Part shown: positions 54,201-64,000 of the stretch, one piece after another
Layout: each line of letters starts with the position of its first letter
Numbering within the stretch: position 1 is the first letter of the stretch
Assembly: GCA_019022495.1 (NCBI GenBank)
Contig: JAFEKR010000001.1
Span: forward strand, 682,001-746,000
DNA from: Epichloe hybrida
Taxonomy: Eukaryota > Ascomycota > Sordariomycetes > Hypocreales > Clavicipitaceae
DNA: 64,000 bases
Direction of reading: 5' to 3'
The notes under the pieces: model-generated
The model's input: the letters and a program-made list of their open reading frames with translations, nothing else
What the model was told of the DNA's origin: nothing
The model's database searches: none
Made by a program: the position numbers and the translations under genes

Positions 54201-55721
54201 TCAGTTACCAGGCAAACCATTCTTGATGTTGTCGTAAGCGCTGAAGGGATAGTGGAGATTGTTCTCGCGCTTCTCCAAGGCACCGACGCCACCATACTGA
54301 TCGATAGCGTTGGCGATCAAGCTCGGACCAACTGATCCTTTAACAAGCTCGTAATCCTGAGAAATTTCCCAAAAGGCTGTTCCTGCCAACTTGGTCTTCT
54401 TGACGTAGTCGACCTTTTGGCGCACAGTCACCGGGGTGTCATGGACGATGAGGTACTTTTGGGCCTTGTCGTAGCTGTAGCTGCCTCCCACGGCCTTATT
54501 GTTTGTCACCTCGAGTTTGAACCCCGGGGGTGGCAAGTCTTTGACAAACCAGGTACCGGCTGTGCCGAGGCTGCCCTGGAGCCCGGCGTTCTTGAAGGGC
54601 TTACCGATGCCATCGGTGACGTTGAAGGCGCTGCCGTACAGAGGGTTCTGGACAACAATCTTGCTGCCGGGGACCTTGCCCTCGTGGAGGTAGTAATGGA
54701 CGGCAGATGCGGTGTTGAAAGGGGTGGCGTCGGGGTTGTTCTTGTCGGCGTAGAGATTGTCCAGGTAGCCAGTTTTTTTGCTGAATGAGGCACCCGCGTA
54801 GTCGACGGCCATCAAGTTGTAGTAGTTCAAGTACTTGCTCATCTCGGGAAAGTTGAGCACCTTGTAGTGTTGCTCGCCAGCTGGGGAGGCGAAGGTGAGG
54901 AGGAACGGGGCCGTGGCTTTGCTGTCGCGGCCGAGCTTGTCGAGACCTTCTCGCAGGAGGCGCAAAATGTCGACTATTTCTTCGGCTTCTTTGCTGTTGG
55001 CCACGTACTCGTAGTCCAAGTCGAGGCCGTCGAAGCCGAAGTCACCGACGAGCTTGACGGCGGTCTTGGCAAAGTTTTCACGCAATTTTTTCGAGGCAAG
55101 CACAGGCCCGAAGTTGGCGCTGTAGGTGAAGCCGCCTATGGCAAGGAGAGTATTGAGGTAGCGATTTTCCTTCTTGAGTTTGTACAGTTGCTTGAGATTG
55201 CCGTAGAGGTTTTTGCCCTTGGCTTTGGTGTTATCGCCGGGATAGGCGTACTGAAGATCAGCGTAGGGGTCGCTCAAGTATCTGTTTGTTTCGGGAAAGA
55301 AACTCGTCAGTGATTGATTGAAATGGATTCATTAGCGGGCGTTGGGCGTACACTTCACCGGTTTTGTTGTTAACATTGGCGAATGCGTAAGACAGATGGG
55401 TGAAATGGTCCGCCGAGATATTGGTGACGAAGTACTTCTTCGCGTAGATGCCCTGTGGTGATGGAACAGCCAGAATTAGCACAATTCGCGCCTTAACTTC
55501 CTCGTGGGCTGTTATCAAACACTCACCCAGTTTGGGTAGTATCCAACCGAATAAACACAATCCTTTACGGTAGGAGGACATTTTCCGTCAAGCTTTCCCT
55601 TGTGGATCCCCGACTTATGTTCTGGCTCAGTTCCTGCCTTGACGTCGGTATTAAAAGAATAACCCACGCTCCAGGCATTTGCGCCAATGGCGAGCCAAGC
55701 GAGCGAAGATAACAAATGCAT
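54201..55721 (-). CDS. Secreted GH18 chitinase
   Basis: Exons 55721-55527, 55452-55352 and 55281-54201 give 458 residues. The first ~17 residues (MHLLSSLAWLAIGANAW) are a signal peptide. The GH18 barrel is clear: YSVGYYPNW, HFTHLSYAFANV (strands 1-2), LLAIGGFTYSANF, the catalytic DGLDLDYEY with acid/base Glu190 (DxxDxDxE intact, Tyr instead of the common Trp), LNYYNLMAVDYAG and IVVQNPLYGSAF. It cleaves beta-1,4-N-acetylglucosamine chains; in entomopathogens and mycoparasites such enzymes attack cuticle or foreign walls, in others they serve autolysis. No carbohydrate-binding module is visible. Second intron donor gt|gtacgc chosen because it restores the GEVYLSDPYADL segment. Expression level unknown; a TATA-like element lies ~170 bp upstream. 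Confidence 0.95.
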
Positions 55722-55887
55722 GGCGGAGAAATGTCAACAAGATGAAAAGTAGGAGCAAAGTAGTTGAAGGAGAAAAATGAACGGTCCTGCTCACTGAATA
55801 ACTATCAATGAAGGACTATCACTTAATGACGAAACAGATGAGCATGTCTGAAGGCCACTGAGTGAGAGAGGACGAGGAACCTCTTTG

Positions 55888-55896
55888 TATTTATAT
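55888..55896 (-). promoter_or_regulatory. TATA-like element of the chitinase gene
   Basis: On the minus strand the sequence ATATAAATA stands about 165-175 bp before the chitinase start codon, in the range for a fungal TATA box given a ~100 bp leader. The call rests on position and match only. Confidence 0.45.
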
Positions 55897-56893
55897 CTGT
55901 GTGCTCGACAGCCTGGTTAGGTACCATGGATGCCAATTATAGCATCTTCATCCACCAGTCGTCTTGCAAAGTTGCAGTACCCTTGATCCTCCCCCCCTGG
56001 CTACTCCGACTTGGGTTTGATGTTCGGCTCTCGTCCCCCAGACAATCAACGACCCCCATGCCTGCTGCGTCTTGGAGGGATTTACATGTAGCAAGTGACG
56101 AGTAGTTTGCCCGCTTCGTTCCCTGAGTCAAGTGCCGAGCAATTCCGGCTAATCTACTGTGTGGACCGGATGCGTTACGGGCCCACGCGGTTCAATCAAG
56201 TCTCATGAACCAGCAGCCATCTAGACCCTGTGCCGCCGGGTTGATAATAAGGCTAATAATGGGTGTGTTTTCAGCCGGTATTGCCGTGACGCTCCTGGTA
56301 ATTTGCAAAGAGGTTGTATCTAATCCGTGCCTTTCTCTCTTTCTTCTTTTTTTTTTTCCGGAATGCCCGGCTTCGAAACTTTGTTGCTGCCCGTCACGGC
56401 CCGGCTAGACGGTTTGTCTACTCCGAAGTTGACTGGCCACTCCGCATTTTGGGTTCTGAGAGCATTCCGATGCGAATGTACATGTAGACCAGAAATTAAG
56501 GCTGAAGCAGGGCTGTCCCATATTTCGTACATGGGATGGCATCGATCACCACGTGTTTCAATGGTGAGCGATGACAATGCATGTACAATGTAGTCTCCTG
56601 AAGAATGCGACGCTCAGTTTATTACGGGGTCCCGAGGTCGTGACGTTTGGACCACTAATCCGTAATCCGTACATAAACACGCATACATACATATGTCAGA
56701 AACTGAGCACGCATAGGCCGTTAGTCCTAATTGGGCCAGACGGCCCGCTCACCCGCCTTTGGTGTGGCTAGCGCATCTCCACAGTTTGATTAGAGGCGGC
56801 ACGTGTGGTCCTTGATTGGCGCCGTCGTCTCCCTACATGTATATTAGAAATCCTGGAAATCAGGGTGCGTTTCTGGCGTTCCTGGCACATGTA
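55897..56893. other. Intergenic region up to element B
   Basis: About 1 kb with no supportable gene. It has a T-run near 56346-56358 and short CATACATACATATG repeats near 56682-56695. This is the last stretch of ordinary base composition before the AT-rich block. Confidence 0.5.
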
Positions 56894-57130
56894 CAGTCTA
56901 ACCCCTGAATGATTTTACACGAGGTACATGACCAGGGTTGACAAGCCAATAAAAAGTTACTAGGTAGGGTGAAAGATACTTAAGATTATATGTTCTTTCC
57001 TAGTATTATTTAGTACCCTTTTACCCCTGTAATATCCCTAACAGCTCCACTTATAATAGCCACTCACAGCTGATAGTGACTGCCCCGTATGGGGCTTGTA
57101 GCGAGTGTAAAATCATTCAGGGGTTAGACT
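56894..57130 (-). mobile_element. TIR element (MITE-like), copy B, at the isochore border
   Basis: Ends CAGTCTAACCCCTGAATG (56894) and CATTCAGGGGTTAGACT (to 57130), with inner TIR of about 25 bp (GTCTAACCCCTGAATGATTT... on both sides) kept intact. The interior matches copy A (10575-10806) in the opposite orientation over its whole length, with many C-to-T/G-to-A type differences (for example CATACGGGG against CACGCGGGG) that suggest RIP or similar decay. It has no coding capacity. To its left the sequence is ordinary; directly to its right the base composition turns strongly AT-rich. Confidence 0.87.
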
Positions 57131-57176
57131 ATATGTACTTCTTGTTAGACCGCGAAGCTAGGGTTTAATGTGACTA

Positions 57177-57350
57177 CCTCTATTAAGTTATCTAACCCTA
57201 TAAGAGGGTGTAAACTACGGCTTAAATACCTAAGTACCTTTACTATAGGTAAGGTACTAATATAATGCTAAAATATACTATATAGTTATAAAGATTATTA
57301 AAAAATAACTAGCTAAGGGTAAACTCTTATCTTAGCTAATTAAGTAATAA
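57177..57350. repeat. Direct repeat pair 1, left copy (right copy 57727-57840)
   Basis: AGAGGGTGTAAAC, AAATACCTAAGTACCTTTAC, TATAGGTAAGGTACT, ATAATGCTAAAATATACT and CTAAGGGTAAACTCTTAT recur in the same order at 57727-57840. The right copy is shorter, lacking AT-rich inserts present on the left. Confidence 0.85.
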
Positions 57351-57862
57351 GACTATTATATAGTAAGGATTAATTAGGCCTTTATAAGTATAATAGACCC
57401 CCTTAGGGGACTTTATTTAAGGTTTCTTATAATGAATCTAAATTAATAAAATTAGTTAAATTAATCTTATAATATTTAAATTAATTTTATTGTTAGTTAC
57501 ACCAAGGTGCCTGCGCAGGTAATAGGATAATCCTGTATGTATTGAAGTTAATGATAGTTAGATAGATAGCTAGGAAAGAGAGAGAAGAGAGGGAAAGTCT
57601 AGATGCTAGGAAAGTGAGCGAAATCCATAGGTAAGGCTAAAAGAGAGGGTAGCAAATTAATGCAGCTAATTGCATTACGTGTATCACGCTAGACCCATAA
57701 TTAGTCTAGTCTTTAGCTATAATTAACCTCTACTAATAAAGAGGGTGTAAACCGAAATACCTAAGTACCTTTACTATAGGTAAGGTACTTATAATGCTAA
57801 AATATACTAGTTATAAAGATCTCTAAGGGTAAACTCTTATTTCCTATTATAGCCTATAAGTA

Positions 57863-57935
57863 GCTTAAAAATATAATAAAAAGTAAATTAAAGAAAAGTA
57901 TACATAAGTAAATCCCTTAATAGGATTCCGCTACT
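57863..57935. repeat. Direct repeat pair 2, left copy (right copy 58027-58098)
   Basis: A ~72 base unit starting GCTTAAAAATATAATAAAAA and ending AATCCCTTAATAGGAT is repeated almost exactly at 58027-58098. The near identity suggests a recent duplication after most of the surrounding mutation. Confidence 0.88.
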
Positions 57936-58159
57936 TTAATTAATTAGCTATCTTTATATAATTAAACTAATAAAGCCGAAGGATTTAACACTAGTAATCT
58001 CTCTCTTTTTCCTTTATAGCTAAAGAGCTTAAAAATATAATAAAAAGTAAATTAAAGAAAAGTATACATAAGTAAATCCCTTAATAGGATCCGCTACTGC
58101 TATTATAGCATTAGTTAATTAAATTAATCTATTAGTCCTTGCCTAAGCTCCCCTAATCA

Positions 58160-58238
58160 GGGAAAGCGGAGCTTTGCCTGAGATTTGCGTCATAGCAAGG
58201 CGAAGGCAAGAGGGTGGAGCAAAGCTTCCCGCTTTCCC
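58160..58238. repeat. GC-rich inverted repeat inside the AT block
   Basis: GGGAAAGCGGAGCTTTGC (58160-58177) and GCAAAGCTTCCCGCTTTCCC (58219-58238) are inverted copies differing by two bases. The stretch is the only GC-rich part of the first AT block and looks like a fold-back remnant spared or arrived after RIP. Confidence 0.8.
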
Positions 58239-58346
58239 TTTATTAAAATAAGGTTATTCTATAAAGATATCTCTTCTAATTAGTTAGACGCAAAATACTC
58301 TTTAGTGACTAGTTAAGAAATTTTTTTTTACCTCTCCTAACCAGAG

Positions 58347-58442
58347 CTTTACATTACATTACATTACATTGTGTAATGTTTGTAATGTAATGTAATTATT
58401 ACACATTACATTACATTACACATTACATTACATTACATTACA
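58347..58442. repeat. ATTAC-repeat hairpin, copy 1 (copy 2 at 58602-58675)
   Basis: (CATTA)n runs around a GTGTAATGTTTGTAATGTAA core, so that each half can pair with the other. The same unit, starting CAGAGC and including TGTGTAATGTTTGTAAT, recurs at 58602-58675 with one substitution in the core. Confidence 0.88.
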
Positions 58443-58675
58443 CCCCCCTTTCACACATTACATTACATTACATGTAATTATTTGTAATTATTTGTAAATA
58501 TTTTTGATTTTTTAATATTAAGGTTTATTCCTTTATTATAAGATATATATAGTTTATAAAATACTTTATAATACTTTATAATAGCTTATAATAGCTTATA
58601 ATCAGAGCATTACATTACATTACATTACATTGTGTAATGTTTGTAATATAATGTAATTATTACACATTACATTAC

Positions 58676-59504
58676 TGTGAGAACAAAGGGATAGCTAGGC
58701 AAGAGGTATAGGGGCGCTCGTATATTAACTAAAGCTTACTAGGTCTAAGTGTGTTATACATACAAGTTACTAACTTATAGCTAGTGGCTTACTAGTGTTA
58801 CGTAGACCTAGCCCTATAGTGTAGTGCACTAGCGGGGTGCACCTATATTATAAGTAAGGCCTTATAATTATCCCCTTACTTATAGCTAGGCTCCTAAATA
58901 GCTTTCCCTAGCCTTAATATAGCTATTTACTAACTAGCTAATAATAAAAATAATAATAAATAAATTAGTTAGCTTTATAATATAAATTCTATTATAACTT
59001 ATTATTATATTACACCCTTTTCCTTCTTATAACTCTAGACTATTCTAATTAATTTTAATTAGACTTTATTTACCCTAACTTATTATATACTTATCCTTAC
59101 TATTTTATTATAGAAGCTAATGCTATTTGCTTCTATAAGTACTTTTATATATACTACTTATACACTAGTTATACTAACTTTTAGAGATACTTACTAATTA
59201 AGGCTACCTGTTAGTATCTACAGGATACCATTGACCTACGCGTAGGGTTTTCGGGGTGGACTAAAGTGCACGTAATTATTATATATTCTAGTCTATTAAA
59301 GCAAGCAAAAGAGGGATTAAATAGAAGCAAAGAGAGTATACTATTTATTATAGGAAAAGGGGCCTTAATTAGGGTTATTAGCAAAGAGGCCATATATGCT
59401 AACTCTAATCACGGCGCAGTCAGGCTAGACATGTAGGTCTGTAATATAACGCGCTTACCTAATCAGAGGCGCGCACCCTTATTAATATTATACTTATTCT
59501 AACA
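58676..59504. repeat. Candidate LTR of the copia-like element
   Basis: Starts TGTGAGAACA directly after an ATTAC repeat and ends TTCTAACA just before a pyrimidine tract (CTCTCTCTTTTT, 59511-59522), the complement of a polypurine tract on the coding strand. TG...CA ends and the near-inverted TGTGAGA/TCTAACA fit an LTR at the 3' side of the minus-strand element. The second LTR would lie outside the window, so this cannot be confirmed here. Confidence 0.4.
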
Positions 59505-62500
59505 CTAGAAACTCTCTCTTTTTAACATAATTATTAACGTATAATATTAATAAGAGAAGTAAACAGGAATTAAGGAATAAATAAGATTAAATAATTACAA
59601 ATAATATTATAAGAAAAGGGCAAGGGGAAGGGGTATAATAAACAACAAAATCTAATCTATAAGCCTGTGTAAGGATAAGTAGGCCTAATTCTTAACACCT
59701 TTAATCTTATTAAATTAATATAAACATTATAATCACGTAACTTACCCTTCTATCCTAATAGTTGCCTTATTACTTATAATAAACCTCTTAAATGCCTTGT
59801 TTAGCAATGCCTTTGTAAATACATTAGCAAGGTTATCATTCCTATTAATCCATCTAATCTCATAGATCTCTTATCGCTTGTATAATTAACAAAGGGCTAT
59901 AATATTAATTATAAGACGCTTCTCCTTTATAGTACTAAGCTTAATAAGGTATTTATACAAAGAGTATAAATTAGTATAGATAATAATAGGAATTATAGGG
60001 AGGTTTAATTAATAAGTAATTAACCTAAGCGTTATTAAGACCGCGTGAGCTATATTAGCACTAGTAACCATACTATAAATCTTAGAGGTAAGCACACTTC
60101 TTGTAACTTTTTTGCTCTTAGTAGAGCTATAGTATATAATATTACCTTAGATTATAAAGGTGCTTTTCTCTTAGACTTTACTAGCTAGGATAAGCACGTA
60201 GCCTAGCTAGGAAGTAAGGTCCTAGTTATTAGTAAATAATCTATCTATAAATACAAAAAGCTTTACCTTTTTAAGATTAAATGGTATAAACCTTAATCCT
60301 TAGCTTAGATTATTAATTTACTATTAAATCCATTAGTTTAGGCTCTTTATATCTTAAGGTAATAGCTCTTAGTGTTATATAGTAACAGAGAGGTTAAAGC
60401 AGGCTTTAGGTTAGTAGATTAAGGTAATATACATACCTTAAGCTTGTTATTCTATATATACTTATTTTAAATTAGTTAGCGGGATTAACTAAAGCTTTTT
60501 ACTCTAGCCCTTTTACCTTAGTATAATTATATTATTTTTAAGAGTAATAATACTACTATTAAAGGTTAGTAAGTTCCCTGTAGAAAGGATTTACTTTAGC
60601 TTAGTAGCAAAAGAAGTAGCTTTTAATTAATCTTCCTCTTATTAAGAGAACTTATAGTTAGATAGTCTAATTATATTATTAGTCTATATCCTTATACACG
60701 TAAAGGTTAGGTTCTCCTTTGTTATTATAAGCAGGCATAGGTTAAACATAAAGGTTATTATCTAAAGCATTTCTCTATAGTAATAATAATACATTACCTA
60801 CTAGTAAGTGCTAGCTTCTATAATACTATATAGAGGCTTAATCACTTACATTATTATGCCTATAGGGTATAAGTAATGGATTTAGATAGGGATTTAGGCT
60901 AGGATTATATAACTAAGAAGCGTTCGTGCTTACACATAGGCCTATATAATATCACGAAGCCAGAGGATAAGGCCTAGCAATAACAACGCAAGTACTATTA
61001 CAAGAATTAATCGCTAGCTAGCTCACTAGATTATCAGGGCCTATATAAGGATTGCTAGCTTCTCCTTATTGCTATAACCTTAGATTATAAGCCTTAACTT
61101 CTTATACGAATCCGTTATCTTGCCCTTTACCTTGTTAATAATATAGGAATTAAAAATTTAAACTTTACTATACTCTCTTTTATTATACTTAATAAATTTA
61201 AACATGCCTTATTTAATTAGAGAATTAATCTTAGCTTTAGTAAATAGCTTAAAGGGTTTACTAGGGGTCTTAATAATTCCTTTCTTACGTAATTAGATTA
61301 TAAGCTTAAGGTTAGAGCTTTCCTTAGCTAATAGAAAGACATTAGTCTTATCTTTTATTTAATCTATATAATTAATATCAGACATAATAATAGGGGGGTT
61401 CTTCTAAGGTCTTCTAGGTCCTTGCCTTAGGGGATTAGTAGGAGGGGTGGCTATAGGCTATAGGGAGGTATCTTAGTTATCTACACTCTTAGGAGGTCTC
61501 TCTTTATTAGGATTTTTATAAAAAGGCCTAATAGATATTAATCTAAAGGCCTTAGGGCCTTAAGGGAGCTTAAGAGTGTAGGTCTTGCCCTCTATAGCTA
61601 ATAGCTTATAGGGGCCTGCTTATCCCTTGCCTTTACGCTATATATATACAAGTAATTCTAGTAGGAGGCTAATGGTTATAGAGATATTAGGACTATTCCT
61701 TGCAGTAAGGGCATTACTAACTTTCCGCTAGGTATAAATACACTTAACTTCCTTTATTACTAGTTAGATTATAAGGGCTTGCTGCGTAATATCTAGTAAT
61801 AGAGGTAATTCCTTAACTATATAAGGATACACGCTAAAAATAAGGACTATTAGCATAAGACTATTTAATCCTATGGTGTTATTCATAGCTTTAACTACTA
61901 TTTATAATGCCATAGGCTCCGGCGTTGTCAGGCATTCCTGTTAGATAATATTATAGGCTCTTCGGAGCGGCCTATAATATTGCTTAACCTTACTAATACT
62001 ATAGTAAGCCTTAATAAGGATATCTTTAATCTTAATTACTATTAATAACATAAGCTACTTAAATTCCTTACCTCTAAAGGTTATTCTAGCATCTATAATA
62101 ATTAAATCCAGGGGGCCTAGATAAATATTAATCTAGTAAAGACAGAGTGCTTCCTACGTAGTCTTTACAGAGATATCTTTAACAAATCTAGCTATATTAA
62201 AGGATATAGCTATATTAACAACTTATAGAACAGGGCGGTTACCATTAAGATACATAATATCTATAATAATTTCATAATTATAAGCATATTTATCCTAAAG
62301 AGTAAATTTAAACTAATATAGGCTATCTATGTGTAATTAGTACTACTAGTAAACCTTAGTTAGTTTCTTAATAGCTTTAAACTTAATCTTATGCCTTAAT
62401 TTACATAGTAAATCATAAAGACATTAAACTAAAGGGTATTTAAAGCGTTAATATAATTAGTAAAGCTTAATCTCTATAAGATAACTCTAAGTAACACTTT

Positions 62501-64000
62501 CTTCTTTATTAAGAAGCATCTACACGTACCCCTATTTACGTATAATAGGAACCTTAATATTCCCTTACTATAAAACGTTCTCTAATATATAGAAATTAAT
62601 CTTTAGGTAGGTTATATTATTAAGGTATAAGAGAAAGGGAGTGTTTATAGGGATTACCTAAAAGAGAATAATTCTAAACAGAGTTAGTACTTTAATTAAT
62701 CTAAGTGCCTTAATTAGTTCTCTAGGGCTAAATTTAATCTTTATCTTCCTAGTATTTAACTTATTAAGTATAATAGTTAGTATTACACTTTACAAAGCTA
62801 AGAATTAAGGGTGGCTTACTAATGAATATCCTGTAATACTTGTATTAGCTATAATGCCTTTAAAGGTTCTAGATAAATATTATCCTTTAAGTGTAAATGC
62901 GCTTAGTGCCTTATCTAGTTCCTAAAGATTAAATAGATCCTTCTTAACTAGAGTATAAGTTATTACTTTACTAGCAAGAATCTTAGTAGTTACATAGCTA
63001 TTATAAGTAGTCCTATGTGTAAAGAAGCTTATAGGCACTTAGCTATTACTATCTTCTTTACTAAAACTAAGTTTTATTAGATATTAGTTAATATTATTAT
63101 CCTTAGCTAATTTAGGATTATTATTACCTTTATACTATATTAGGAATATATTATATAAAGAAGCTATTAAGTCTATATAAGAGTGATTCTTAAATTATTA
63201 GAATGCCTTCTTCTAGTCCTTATCTAAGTGTTTGGTTAACTAATAACCTTCTTTGCTATATATATAATACTTTTTTAAGCATTAAGGCTTGCTCTTTAAT
63301 AAAGATTAACTATACTAGGCTTCCTTACCTCTTTTATTATACTTATAGTTAGTTTAAAAGTATTCCTTAGTGCTAGCTTCTATAGGGAACTACTACTAAT
63401 TAATTAAAGCTTTAGATTTACTAATTAATATCCTTATCTATTCGTAAAAGCATTAGAGGTTAATAGGAGAATTAATAATATAGGCCTTATATTCTAGGAT
63501 TCCTTTGTAGGTATTTAGAATCTAACTATAGAGGTCTAATTCTAACTAGGATCCATAAGGATTTGCCCTTTAGAGATTTAAAAGCTTTATTATAAGGTCT
63601 TTAAAGCACTTAATCTTTAATTTACTAGGGTTCTCTTAGATAATTATAAGCAGTTGTAATTTTCCTTATAATAAATAGTTCTTTTAATGCATATTATCTA
63701 TCTTAAACTTCTACCTAATCTTATAGATAAGAGTTAGGAGATCTTAGGGGTCTCCTTAGCCTAAAAGGTTCTCTAAGAAGTACTATAAAGGTCTTCCTTT
63801 TAGTATAACCTTAAAACTATAGCCTAACTATTCTTATATAATTCCTAGTATCTTATACTTCCTTTAATAGGTTAAGAGCTTAATATTAAGAATATTATAC
63901 TCCCTAGTGCTATACTTAATACTCTTATTACTATAGAATTTATTAAGATTAAGTAGTTGCTTTAATAAGGGTTAGCCTATCTCCTAAGGGGAAATAGGGA
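59505..64000 (-). mobile_element. RIP-degraded Ty1/copia-like retrotransposon, cut by window edge
   Basis: Coding remnants are on the minus strand and broken by many stops. Near 61500-61640 a stretch reads GPYKLLAIEGKTYTLKLP and GPKAFRLISIRPFYKN. Near 61650-61960 come RKVSNALTARNSPNI and, further upstream in the gene, PEPMAL and a VVKAMN-type segment, which match the region after the integrase in fungal copia-type polyproteins. Near 59780-59872 a stretch reads EIRWINRNDNLANVFTKALL, the end of the RNase H domain (compare the usual 'RW.P...N.AD.LTK'). This gives the gene order integrase region then reverse transcriptase then RNase H on minus. The sequence is TpA-rich with TAA/TAG in most frames, as RIP produces. 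No intact frame of any length remains. The 5' part (gag, protease) would lie beyond 64000. Confidence 0.8.

Larger units (their letters stand above)
57131..58675. repeat. AT-rich, RIP-like repeat block
   Basis: Composition falls to a very AT-rich, TpA-rich sequence with stop codons in every frame. It contains direct repeats of three kinds, listed separately, and one short GC-rich island. Such blocks in Pezizomycotina are usually repeated DNA mutated by RIP. No gene is expected or seen. Confidence 0.85.

Noticed and set aside
57131..64000. Live genes in the AT-rich block
   Set aside because: Stops are dense in all six frames, composition is RIP-like and only mutated retroelement fragments can be read.
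1..64000. tRNA, rRNA, or a secondary-metabolite cluster
   Set aside because: I found no convincing tRNA or rRNA sequence, and no polyketide synthase, NRPS or terpene synthase gene. The accessory genes do not form a pathway.

Overview
The window is nuclear DNA of a filamentous ascomycete. Genes carry short introns (about 50-70 bp, one about 270 bp) with GT-AG borders. The gene set is typical of Pezizomycotina: a Trs120/HypA subunit, a Gyp7-type RabGAP, bifunctional PABA synthase, a fungal-type Mso1 and an ASX/DEUBAD protein. The right end is an AT-rich block of the kind left by repeat-induced point mutation (RIP). A secreted GH18 chitinase and the general gene style would fit Hypocreales (for example a Clavicipitaceae), but that placement is inference.

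Layout, left to right. 1-7.6 kb: a secreted cysteine-containing protein cut by the window edge (-), a mitochondrial Mrx11-like membrane protein (+), nucleoside diphosphate kinase in seven exons (-), and ER glucosidase II alpha (+). 8-11 kb: an APH-type phosphotransferase, a decayed coiled-coil fragment and a 0.23 kb terminal-inverted-repeat element (copy A). 11.7-25.9 kb: an EF-hand MscS channel, a large WW-domain disordered protein, a Rad9/Crb2-like BRCT protein and a Gyp7-like TBC RabGAP, all on +. 26.3-29.6 kb: Mso1 (-, interrupted by a one-base shift in a homopolymer), Mak16 (-) and Vps55 (+) from a shared promoter. 30-40 kb: PABA synthase, Trs120 and a degenerate short-chain dehydrogenase, all on -. 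40.4-48.2 kb: a repeat-rich, gene-poor stretch with a ten-exon MFS sugar/quinate-type transporter and a decayed DUF2264 gene. 48.2-52.8 kb: an ASX/DEUBAD protein, Elp5, Sec22 and an unknown two-exon protein. 54.2-55.7 kb: a secreted chitinase.

At 56.9 kb a second, inverted copy of the element (copy B) stands exactly where ordinary sequence gives way to an AT-rich, gene-empty block (57.1-64 kb). That block holds nested direct repeats, ATTAC-type repeats, a candidate LTR and a heavily mutated Ty1/copia-like polyprotein on the minus strand. Its integrase C-terminal region and RNase H can still be read in broken frames.

Functionally, several genes serve the secretory and endosomal system: glucosidase II, Mso1, Vps55, Trs120, Gyp7 and Sec22. 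They are housekeeping genes and not an operon-like cluster. I found no secondary-metabolite cluster, CRISPR array, rRNA or tRNA that I could support, and no clear novel system. The most unusual items are the SDR lacking its catalytic Tyr/Lys, the GC-AG intron of the transporter, the DUF2264 pseudogene, the hairpin inside the ndk intron and the element at the isochore border.
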